A program made the translations under genes and the position numbers. From VRUE01 sp035712345 (GTDB taxonomy: Bacteria > Actinomycetota > Thermoleophilia > Solirubrobacterales > 70-9), in the NCBI GenBank assembly GCA_035712345.1, contig DASTAY010000039.1:1-11937 (forward strand): a DNA stretch of 11,937 nt. The letters run 5' to 3'. This document shows, piece by piece, positions 7,067-11,937 of this stretch. Every line of letters starts with the position of its first letter. The first letter of the stretch is position 1. The notes beneath the pieces were generated by a model, which searched no databases, was not told where the DNA came from, and saw nothing but the letters and a program-made list of their open reading frames with translations.

Positions 7067-7740
7067 CCGTTCCTCCGCAGCTGCTCGCCGACCATGCGGG
7101 CGAATACGATGAAGCGCTGCGCGGCGCTGTAGAGGGGATTGCACGAGCTGAGCACCAGGCGCTCGTAGCCGACGGGCCGCACGACCCCGACGTCGGTGGG
7201 ATCGACTATGGCCGTCTTCTGGACTCGATAGACGAAGCGCGCGTAGGGCATCTTCAGCACGATCCGATCGCCGCGCCCCATCGAGTCGATGTGGCGGAAG
7301 GGGGCGAGGTAGGTCGTCCGGTGGCCGGCGATGCCGACCGTCCCGCCCTCGCCCGGGAACGGGGTTTCCGGATAGTGCCCCGGGCCCTTCTCGAGGCTGC
7401 CGGCGTCGGTTCCTTGGACCACCACCATGTCGAGGCCGTCCATCGCCGGCGCGACGATCCGCCCGATCGCCTGGCCGGTGTCGGATCGGGCTGCGAAACG
7501 GCGAGCGAGGATCGAGATCCGCCGCTTCTCCTCTCTCACCCTGGCGACGGCGCTGACGTCTCCAGGCGCCGGATAGCCGGCTTCCAGCTCCTTCAACTGG
7601 CTTGCCGCTTCGCCCTGCTTGATCGAGCCGTAGATCGAGGAGATCGGCTCCTTGTAGGCGAGGGTGACGCCGACGTCGGCAAGCACCACCAGGCCCGCCG
7701 TGATCAGGGCGATCGAGATTATGTGGCCGACTCGCCTCAC
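7063..7740 (-). CDS. Sortase, class E-like
   Basis: A 225-residue membrane-anchored cysteine transpeptidase. Seen: an N-terminal membrane anchor (about 7-28) followed by EPISSIYGS (31-39), a hallmark of actinobacterial sortases just after the anchor. A linker and a beta-barrel catalytic domain follow, with catalytic His in GIAGHRTTYLAPF (136-148, His140), catalytic Cys in LVLSSCNPLYSAAQR (195-209, Cys200) and catalytic Arg209. Sortases cleave a C-terminal sorting signal on secreted proteins and join them to the cell wall or to each other. I chose GTG 7740 because it opens just before the membrane anchor; the longer frame runs into the divergent CAP-protein gene. The ribosome site is weak. Its stop overlaps the start of the small membrane-protein gene. 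None of the secreted proteins in this window has an obvious sorting signal, so its substrate is elsewhere. Assignment to class E is by resemblance only. Confidence 0.9.
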   Translation of the reverse strand: MRRVGHIISIALITAGLVVLADVGVTLAYKEPISSIYGSIKQGEAASQLKELEAGYPAPGDVSAVARVREEKRRISILARRFAARSDTGQAIGRIVAPAMDGLDMVVVQGTDAGSLEKGPGHYPETPFPGEGGTVGIAGHRTTYLAPFRHIDSMGRGDRIVLKMPYARFVYRVQKTAIVDPTDVGVVRPVGYERLVLSSCNPLYSAAQRFIVFARMVGEQLRRNG

Positions 7741-7852
7741 CCGACGAAGTGTGTCAGCGTGCCGGGTCGGTCGTCGCGCGGGCCTCGCTAGTACGTTCGT
7801 CCACTGCAAGAAGGCTGCTAACGGATGGCCCCTGGATGACGAGAGAGATGGC

Positions 7853-8470
7853 GTGGCACGCAAGCTCTCCGTCGTATTTCTCCTCGCCCTCGTGGCGGGC
7901 GCGGTCCTCGCTTCGCCTGCCGCCGCGATGAACCTCGGGCGCCTGATCGCGCCGCCCGCGGCCTGCCCCGGCCAGACCGGCGCTCAGGTTTCGACCGCCG
8001 CTCGAGAGCAGGCGATGCGCTGTATGACGAACTTCGCCCGTCGGCACGCCGGCCGGGGGCGCCTCGGCGACGCCGAGGACCTCGATCGCTCCGCACTCGA
8101 CAAGGTCGGGGACATCGTCCGCTGCGACAGCTTCAGCCATTACGCCTGCGGACGTCAGTTCACCTACTGGATGCAGCGGGTCGGCTACGCCTCGGGCCGG
8201 TGCTGGCGCGTGGGGGAGAACCTCGCCTGGGGGATCGGCGAGCTGGGCAGCGTCCGGGCGATCTTCCGCGCCTGGATCCACTCCCCCGAGCACCGCGCGA
8301 ACATCCTCGGGCACTACAGCCAGATCGGCATCGGCCTGACGGTGGGGAGGCTCGATGGTCACGCCGATGTCGACGTCTGGGCTCAGCACTTCGGCTCGCA
8401 CTGCGGTCAGTCGCGTCGGCCCGCAGTGCGGCGGGTTGCAGGCGTTCTCGACGCCCACGTGGCGCGCTGA
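7853..8470 (+). CDS. Secreted CAP-domain (SCP/PR-1-like) protein
   Basis: A 205-residue exported protein. Seen: a signal peptide (about 1-25, core FLLALVAGAVLA, probable cleavage after SPAAA) and a CAP domain. The CAP signatures are a CDSFSHYACG stretch (91-100), where many bacterial members have a conserved His region, GENLAWG (121-127), WIHSPEHRANILGHYSQIGI (141-160) and WAQHFG (176-181). Six cysteines (38, 57, 91, 99, 117, 184) could give three disulfides, which fits an extracytoplasmic location. Bacterial CAP proteins are mostly uncharacterised; lipid binding or cell-wall-related roles are known for some relatives. The GTG start follows GAGAGAG at a distance of about 8 nt and begins directly with the signal peptide. 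It diverges from the sortase gene with about 112 bp between starts, so a shared regulatory region is possible, though I see no convincing promoter there. Confidence 0.88.
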   Translation: MARKLSVVFLLALVAGAVLASPAAAMNLGRLIAPPAACPGQTGAQVSTAAREQAMRCMTNFARRHAGRGRLGDAEDLDRSALDKVGDIVRCDSFSHYACGRQFTYWMQRVGYASGRCWRVGENLAWGIGELGSVRAIFRAWIHSPEHRANILGHYSQIGIGLTVGRLDGHADVDVWAQHFGSHCGQSRRPAVRRVAGVLDAHVAR

Positions 8471-8477
8471 GGCGATT

Positions 8478-8493
8478 CCCGCCGGTTCGCGGG
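8478..8493 (+). terminator. Short hairpin downstream of the CAP-protein gene
   Basis: CCCGC (8478-8482) and GCGGG (8489-8493) can form a 5-bp stem with a 6-nt loop, starting 8 nt after the CAP-protein stop. There is no T-run after it, so it is a weak candidate. Confidence 0.25.
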
Positions 8494-8552
8494 TAAGGAG
8501 GGCGGGGCGCTCCCGCGCTCGCCGTCCGATCGCTTCGACGGCCGTCCTCGAC

Positions 8553-8558
8553 CATAAT
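8553..8558 (+). promoter_or_regulatory. Candidate -10 element for clpS (leaderless start)
   Basis: CATAAT lies 7 nt upstream of ATG 8566, close to the TATAAT consensus. Transcription would begin at or within 1-2 nt of the start codon. No Shine-Dalgarno sequence precedes that ATG. The hexamer overlaps the alternative upstream ATG (8557), which argues against using the latter. No clear -35 box is visible. Confidence 0.45.
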
Positions 8559-8565
8559 GCGGGCG

Positions 8566-8853
8566 ATGTCGACGACGATCGAGAAGCCACGGCAGGCGGG
8601 GCCCGATGCCGGGCTGGGGGGCGAGTGGCGGGTGATCGTCCGCAACGACAACCACAACACCTTCGATCACGTGGCCGAGACGCTCGCCCGGGTGATTCCG
8701 GGCGTCACCGTCGCCCGCGGTCACGAGATCGCCGAGACGATCCACAACAGCGGGCAGGCGATCGTCTGGTCGGGCCCGCGCGAGCCCGCCGAGCACTACT
8801 GGGAGCAGCTCAGCGCCGCCGGTCTCACCCTCGCGCCGCTCGAGCGCGGCTAG
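8566..8853 (+). CDS. clpS: ClpS, ATP-dependent Clp protease adaptor
   Basis: A 95-residue adaptor that binds proteins with destabilising N-terminal residues and delivers them to the Clp AAA+ unfoldase (ClpC or ClpA) for degradation in the cytoplasm. Seen: a flexible N-terminal tail (1-20), the strand and turn VIVRNDNHNTFDHV (23-36) with the NDN element equivalent to the N-degron pocket of known ClpS proteins, a helix ending in ETIHNSGQAIVWSG (57-70) with the conserved pocket His60, and PREPAEHYWEQLSAAGLTL (71-89). Length is normal for the family. ATG 8566 is preferred over ATG 8557, which would overlap the likely -10 box. It stands alone, downstream of the CAP-protein gene and convergent with the small gene downstream of ccr. 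No clp protease gene is present in the window. Confidence 0.92.
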   Translation: MSTTIEKPRQAGPDAGLGGEWRVIVRNDNHNTFDHVAETLARVIPGVTVARGHEIAETIHNSGQAIVWSGPREPAEHYWEQLSAAGLTLAPLERG

Positions 8854-8857
8854 GGCT

Positions 8858-8878
8858 TCGCCGCCTACTCGGCGGCGA
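8858..8878. terminator. Perfect 8-bp GC hairpin at the clpS/small-gene convergence
   Basis: TCGCCGCC (8858-8865) and GGCGGCGA (8871-8878) form a perfect 8-bp stem with a 5-nt TACTC loop, 4 nt after the clpS stop. The structure also covers the last codons and stop of the convergent small gene. It is well placed to end clpS transcription, but no T-run follows on either strand. Confidence 0.5.
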
Positions 8879-9158
8879 GGAGCGTGTGCCAGGCGGGCAG
8901 GATCGGCAGGTCGTAGTAATCGATCACCGCGGCACGGGCCTGCCCGATCTCCTCCGAGAACCACCAGCGTTCGAAGTCGGTGCGGCTCTCCCAGACGGAG
9001 GTCTGCTGGAAGGAGAGCGGGTCGTCGACCGAGCGGGTCAGCGACCAGCTCTTGGCGCCGAAGGCCGGCATGCGCGCCGCGGCGGGCTCCCAGACGTCGA
9101 GCCAGCGATCGGCCTTGAAGGGGGCGATGTGCCAATCCAGCCTGCAGACCTCGAGCAT
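8865..9158 (-). CDS. Small cytoplasmic protein, probable dimeric alpha/beta-barrel (ABM-like), coupled to ccr
   Basis: A 97-residue protein with no certain family match. Seen: a first strand VCRLDWHIAP (4-13), a helix around 15-30, the strands FGAKSWSLTRSVDD (33-46) and LSFQQTSVWES (48-58), then a helix TDFERWWFSEEIGQARAAVI (60-79). This order of strands and helices, with an 'xxVWES...DFxxW' element, resembles the dimeric alpha/beta barrels of antibiotic-biosynthesis-monooxygenase and related proteins, but catalytic residues cannot be named. It has no signal peptide. The ATG lies 2 nt after the ccr stop, and GGAG is 7 nt upstream within the end of ccr, so translation is very likely coupled to ccr. 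This suggests a role near Ccr, for example as a small enzyme, a binder of a pathway acid or a Ccr partner; all of these are inferences. Confidence 0.8.
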   Translation of the reverse strand: MLEVCRLDWHIAPFKADRWLDVWEPAAARMPAFGAKSWSLTRSVDDPLSFQQTSVWESRTDFERWWFSEEIGQARAAVIDYYDLPILPAWHTLLAAE

Positions 9159-9160
9159 CC

Positions 9161-10423
9161 CTACGCTCCGACCTCGGCCCGGATCGCGCCCGCGCCGTCC
9201 TCGTTCTTGCCCTCGTCCTCGGACTCGGCCCCGACCAGGATCGAGATCTTGCCGAGGTGCTTGTTTTCGTGCAGCAGCTGGTGCGCCTCGGCGACCCCCT
9301 CGAAGCCCATCGTTTTCCAGATCACGGGGCGCACCTTGCCCTCCGCCATCAGCTGGTTGGCCCGCATGCACTCATACGCGTTGGCGAAGTGCGAGCCGAT
9401 GATCTGCTTCTGGCGCATCCACAGGTAGCGCACGTCGAAGTCGAGCTGGAAGCCCGAGGTGGCGCCGCAGATGACCACCTTGCCGAACGGCTTGACGATG
9501 AAGACCGAGGTCGGGAAGGTCGCCTGGCCGACGTGCTCGAAGACGATGTCGGGGGCGTCGCCGAGGATCTCCTTGACCCGCTTGGCGAAGCCGCGCGAGG
9601 CCTTGAAGCGCTCCTTGTCGAGTGCCTTGTCGGCGAGGTTCTCCGGCGTGCGCATCATCTCGCCGAACTCGCGGCGGTTGATGTAGTCGACGGCGCCCAG
9701 CTCCTTGACCAGCTCGCCCTTCTCGTCGGAGGAGACGACGCCGACCGCGTTGGCGCCCGCCGCCTTGCAGAGCTGCACCGCGAAGACCCCGAGCCCGCCG
9801 GCGGCGCCCCAGATCAGCACGTTGTGGCCGGGCTGGAGCTTGCACTGGTCGATCAGCATCCGGTAGGCGGTGAAATAGGTGAGCCCGTAGGCGGAGGAAT
9901 CGACCCAGGAGAGGTTTTGAGGGCGCGGGAGGAGCTGCTGCGCCTGCACCTTGGTGAACTGGGCGAAGGAGCCCCAGGTCGTCTCATAGCCCCAGATCCT
10001 CTGGCTCGGCGCCGCCAGCGGGTCGAGGCCGTGCACCTCGACGTCCTCGTAGGAGGCCTGGTTGCAGTGGACGACGACCTCGTCGCCCGGTTTCCAGCGG
10101 GTGACGCCCTCGCCGACCTTCCAGACGATCCCCGAGGCGTCGGAGCCGCCGATGTGGTGGCCGTACTCGGGGTGGTCGCCGTAGGGGAAGACCGAGACCG
10201 GCTCGCCGAGCGCCGCCCAGACGTTGTTGAAGTTGACCCCGGCGGCCATCACGCGGACGATCACCTCGAAGGCGCCCGGCTCGGGCACCTCGATCTGCTC
10301 GAGCTGGAAGGCGTCGTTGGGCTCGCCCTCGCGCTCCTCGCGGATCACCCACGCCGCCATCGTCTCCGGCAGCGTTCCGGGCTCCACGTCCAACTTCGCG
10401 ACTGCGCTCGTGTCGACGGCCAA
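9161..10423 (-). CDS. ccr: Crotonyl-CoA carboxylase/reductase
   Basis: A 420-residue MDR-superfamily enzyme that uses NADPH and CO2 to turn crotonyl-CoA into (2S)-ethylmalonyl-CoA, the key carboxylation of the ethylmalonyl-CoA pathway. Seen: an N-terminal GroES-like domain with GVNFNNVWAALGEP (62-75) and HPEYGHHIGGSDASG (84-98), the signature IWGYETTWGSFAQF (143-156), the nucleotide-binding glycine loop IWGAAGGLG (204-212), and GSHFANAYE (343-351). Plain enoyl reductases lack this combination. Asn 64/67, Tyr146-Glu147 and His345 plausibly match the CO2-holding Asn, Phe, Glu and His described for characterised Ccr, with Tyr in place of Phe. An acidic tail of about 20 residues follows the family core. 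The start is TTG, chosen because GGAGGAAGG precedes it closely. It follows rmuC after 88 bp, probably with its own promoter, and is followed by a coupled small gene. Confidence 0.93.
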   Translation of the reverse strand: MAVDTSAVAKLDVEPGTLPETMAAWVIREEREGEPNDAFQLEQIEVPEPGAFEVIVRVMAAGVNFNNVWAALGEPVSVFPYGDHPEYGHHIGGSDASGIVWKVGEGVTRWKPGDEVVVHCNQASYEDVEVHGLDPLAAPSQRIWGYETTWGSFAQFTKVQAQQLLPRPQNLSWVDSSAYGLTYFTAYRMLIDQCKLQPGHNVLIWGAAGGLGVFAVQLCKAAGANAVGVVSSDEKGELVKELGAVDYINRREFGEMMRTPENLADKALDKERFKASRGFAKRVKEILGDAPDIVFEHVGQATFPTSVFIVKPFGKVVICGATSGFQLDFDVRYLWMRQKQIIGSHFANAYECMRANQLMAEGKVRPVIWKTMGFEGVAEAHQLLHENKHLGKISILVGAESEDEGKNEDGAGAIRAEVGA

Positions 10424-10439
10424 ACCTTCCTCCAGGGGA
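10424..10439 (-). promoter_or_regulatory. Strong ribosome-binding site deciding the TTG start of ccr
   Basis: On the minus strand the sequence CCTGGAGGAAGGT directly precedes the TTG. The GGAGG core is about 5 nt from the start codon. It is among the strongest Shine-Dalgarno sequences in the window and fixes an otherwise doubtful TTG start. Confidence 0.75.
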
Positions 10440-10459
10440 TCGTTTTGCGGGCGGGCCGA

Positions 10460-10465
10460 ATCCTA
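10460..10465 (-). promoter_or_regulatory. Candidate -10 element for ccr
   Basis: TAGGAT on the minus strand fits TANNNT and lies in the 88-bp gap between rmuC and ccr, giving a predicted leader of about 30 nt that includes the strong ribosome site. No good -35 box is seen at the usual spacing. Confidence 0.3.
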
Positions 10466-10511
10466 GTTGACGCGTCTGGATGAACAGGCCCAGGTGAGCT
10501 GCTGCCTTCTG

Positions 10512-11741
10512 CTAGGCGGCGTTCGAGTCCCGCATCTGCTCCCCCGCCTCGCGATAGCGCTCGGCGATGTCGATCACGTCCTCGCGCGGGGCCTCGATCT
10601 CCTTGATCCCCGACTCGATCGAGTTGCTCGGGGTGAACTCTGCCAGGGGCTTGATGATCTGCTGCCAGATCAGGCCGTGGGAGGTGGTCATCGCCGCCCC
10701 CTTGTCGAAGGCGGAGACCGATTCCGCCAGCTTCTTGCCCAGCTTGGCGTAGTTGTCCAGGAACTTGCCCATCGCGTCGGCCATCAGGTGACCACGGCTG
10801 AGCAGCTCCTCGACGTGCTCCTCTTTGCGCTCCGCGTGGCACAGCTCCGCGATCAGCATCAGCGAGAGCGCCAGCTGGGAAGGCGTGACGACGCAGACCC
10901 GGTGCGTGTTGAAGAACTTCGCGCCGTCGAAGTCCTCGAGCGCGCCCAGCGCGTGGATCGCCCCCTCGACCGGCACGTACATCAGCGTCAGGCTCGGGCT
11001 GCGGTCGAGGTCGCGCCAGTAGTCCTTGCTCGCCAGCGATTTGGCGTGGTCGCGTAGTTTGCGCCCGTAGGGCCTGAGGTGCTCCGGCTCGCCGGCCGCA
11101 AGCGCCTCCGAGAGGCCGCTGAGCCCCGGATCGTTGGCCAGTTTCGAGTCGACCGCGACAACCGGCCCGCCGAGCCGGACGATGAAGTCGACGCGCTGCA
11201 GGCCATCCAGGCCGGGCCGGGCCTGTCGGTCGAAGTCCCGCCCTTCCTCGAGGCCGAGGGAGAGCAGCTGGTTGCGCAGGGCGAGCTCGCCGAAGGCGCC
11301 GCGGCCCTGAGGGTTGGCGATCTGGCGGGTCCAGTCCAGCAGCGTCGTCTCGATCCGCTGGTTGCTTCCCGCCGCCTCCAGGGTCTGCTTGGTCAGCTGA
11401 TCCTGCTTCTCCCTGAAGTCGTCGATCGCCTTCTTCATCACCTTCAGCTCGCCGGCCTGGTCGGCGACCGTCTCGCGATCCTTGGCCTGCTGCTTGCGGG
11501 CCTCCGCGAGGTCGCGGTCCCGGTCGGCGACGATCCTCTTCTCGGCCGCGAGCTGCTCGTCCCGGCCTCGCAGCTCGACCTTCAGGGCTTGCAGCTCGGA
11601 ATCCCGCTCGGCCGCGCTCCGCAGCTCCTCTTCGGCGGCCTGCAGCTCGGCTTCGGCGGTCCGGGCAGCGCCTTGGCGCTGCACTGCGAACGCGACGGCG
11701 AGGCAGAGGCCTACGACGCAGATGAGGACGAGGGCGATCAT
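10512..11741 (-). CDS. rmuC: RmuC-family DNA recombination protein
   Basis: A 409-residue protein of the RmuC family, whose members limit DNA inversion between short inverted repeats and are predicted to be nuclease-like. Seen: an N-terminal membrane segment (1-20), a long charged coiled coil (about 25-115), and the RmuC domain (about 125-390). The domain has NPQGRGAFGELALRNQLLSL (143-162), VDFIVRLGGPVVAVDSK (184-200, with the nuclease-like Asp-Ser-Lys), LTLMYVPVEGAIHALG (251-266) and RVCVVTPSQLALSLMLIAEL (281-300). Length and layout are normal for the family. The ATG is the obvious start; no good Shine-Dalgarno sequence precedes it. The left end of an insertion sequence lies only 60 bp upstream, so its native promoter may be lost or replaced. 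It leads toward ccr on the same strand, but the 88-bp gap and the unrelated function argue against a true operon. Confidence 0.92.
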   Translation of the reverse strand: MIALVLICVVGLCLAVAFAVQRQGAARTAEAELQAAEEELRSAAERDSELQALKVELRGRDEQLAAEKRIVADRDRDLAEARKQQAKDRETVADQAGELKVMKKAIDDFREKQDQLTKQTLEAAGSNQRIETTLLDWTRQIANPQGRGAFGELALRNQLLSLGLEEGRDFDRQARPGLDGLQRVDFIVRLGGPVVAVDSKLANDPGLSGLSEALAAGEPEHLRPYGRKLRDHAKSLASKDYWRDLDRSPSLTLMYVPVEGAIHALGALEDFDGAKFFNTHRVCVVTPSQLALSLMLIAELCHAERKEEHVEELLSRGHLMADAMGKFLDNYAKLGKKLAESVSAFDKGAAMTTSHGLIWQQIIKPLAEFTPSNSIESGIKEIEAPREDVIDIAERYREAGEQMRDSNAA

Positions 11742-11795
11742 CGATCCAGCATTGCAACCGGATCGGCGGCAGGATCAGAGCTGCAAGAGGGCTTG

Positions 11796-11801
11796 CCTAG
11801 G
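11796..11801. other. Probable IS target-site hexamer CCTAGG
   Basis: CCTAGG directly abuts the TGT that begins the insertion sequence. IS481 itself is known for targeting NCTAGN and duplicating 6 bp. The other copy should lie beyond the right edge, so the duplication cannot be confirmed here. Confidence 0.55.
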
Positions 11802-11821
11802 TGTAATTCCTGACCACGTTG

Positions 11822-11890
11822 TTCATCCGGGCCTCCTTGGAGGCTGGGGGTGTCAAGCCAACCCAGCACCAAGGAGAAGACCCGGATGAA
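11822..11890 (+). repeat. Long interrupted hairpin over the transposase ribosome site and start codon
   Basis: Three nested stems: TTCATCCGGG (11822-11831) with CCCGGATGAA (11881-11890), 10 bp; CTCCTTGG (11833-11840) with CCAAGGAG (11869-11876), 8 bp; GCTGGG (11843-11848) with CCCAGC (11862-11867), 6 bp. They are separated only by small internal loops (1x4 and 2x1) and capped by a 13-nt loop. The second stem contains the Shine-Dalgarno AAGGAG and the first contains the ATG. In RNA this would block translation initiation, a known way for insertion sequences to silence transcripts that read in from outside. Confidence 0.75.
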
Positions 11891-11937
11891 GATTCACGCT
11901 AATGCCCCCTTCGGTCCGAAGGGAAGGCTCACGATGG
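11886..11937 (+). CDS. IS481-family transposase, N-terminal fragment (runs off the right edge)
   Basis: Only 17 codons are visible: MKIHANAPFGPKGRLTM. This matches the conserved beginning of IS481-family DDE transposases, which typically read M-x-x-H-x-N-A-x-x-x-P-x-G-R before the helix-turn-helix. The complete protein is expected to have a helix-turn-helix and an rve-type catalytic core and to carry out cut-and-paste or copy-out transposition. AAGGAG lies 9 nt upstream of the ATG, but both are inside the long leader hairpin. Codons 8-13 lie in a 17-nt near-palindrome. Whether the gene is intact cannot be judged from this window. Confidence 0.8.
   Translation, partial: MKIHANAPFGPKGRLTM
11907..11923. 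repeat. 17-nt near-palindrome in the transposase N-terminal codons
   Basis: CCCTTCGG (11907-11914), a central T, and CCGAAGGG (11916-11923) are perfect inverted repeats of 8 bp. It could form a small hairpin or bind a dimeric protein. It is also compatible with codon constraint for Pro-Phe-Gly-Pro-Lys-Gly, so function is unproven. Confidence 0.5.

Larger units (their letters stand above)
11802..11937 (+). mobile_element. Left end of an IS481-family insertion sequence (continues past the window)
   Basis: The element is recognised by its transposase start, whose N terminus matches the IS481 family. The left boundary is placed at TGTAATTCCTGACCACGT (11802-11819) because IS481-family ends usually begin with TGT and because a CCTAGG hexamer directly precedes it. 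From the end to the transposase ATG there are 84 bp, which hold an elaborate inverted-repeat hairpin. The transposase points away from rmuC. The right end, the terminal inverted-repeat match and the target duplication are outside the window. Confidence 0.7.

Noticed and set aside
7754..8590. Minus-strand frame opposite the CAP-protein gene and clpS.
   Set aside because: The plus-strand proteins have a signal peptide and family motifs; the antisense frame shows none.
10467..10472. A perfect-looking -35 box (TTGACG) on the plus strand.
   Set aside because: No -10 box follows at a proper distance, and no plus-strand gene lies downstream.
9257..10483. A 408-codon plus-strand open frame opposite ccr.
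   Set aside because: The translation is Ala/Asp/Glu/Val-rich antisense of ccr with no recognisable motif.
10345..11757. A 470-codon minus-strand frame overlapping rmuC.
   Set aside because: It is an Arg/Pro/Gly-rich shifted frame of rmuC. The rmuC frame itself has all family motifs.

Overview
The window is high-GC DNA (about two thirds G+C by eye) with GTG/TTG starts, Shine-Dalgarno-less starts with a -10-like box just upstream, a class E-like sortase and a ClpS adaptor. This suggests an actinobacterium, most likely of the Thermoleophilia/Solirubrobacterales kind. That placement is inferred from protein character only.

Left part (1-3318): surface polysaccharide genes. A Wzz/tyrosine-kinase fusion and a polysaccharide deacetylase that runs off the left edge form a minus-strand pair. 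A GT4 glycosyltransferase is transcribed away from them. Next on the minus strand (3337-5943) come a single-chain ethylmalonyl-CoA mutase (ecm/meaA type) and, 45 bp downstream, an unrecognised protein with two CxxC pairs.

Middle (6096-8853): envelope genes plus a proteolysis adaptor. A secreted protein of unknown function converges on a sortase/small membrane protein pair whose genes overlap by 4 nt (GTGA). A secreted CAP-domain protein diverges from the sortase, followed by a probably leaderless clpS.

Right part (8865-11741): minus-strand rmuC, then ccr (crotonyl-CoA carboxylase/reductase), then a small protein that looks like a dimeric alpha/beta barrel and is separated from ccr by only 2 nt. 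Ccr and Ecm are the two diagnostic enzymes of the ethylmalonyl-CoA pathway for acetyl-CoA assimilation. Both lie here about 3.2 kb apart, each with an unexplained small downstream partner.

Right edge (11802-11937): the left end of an IS481-family insertion sequence, inserted about 60 bp upstream of rmuC beside a CCTAGG hexamer. Its transposase leader can fold into a long interrupted hairpin (10 + 8 + 6 bp) that buries both the ribosome-binding site and the start codon. This is the most striking non-coding structure in the window. I see no tRNA, rRNA or CRISPR, and no gene-free stretch over 300 bases.
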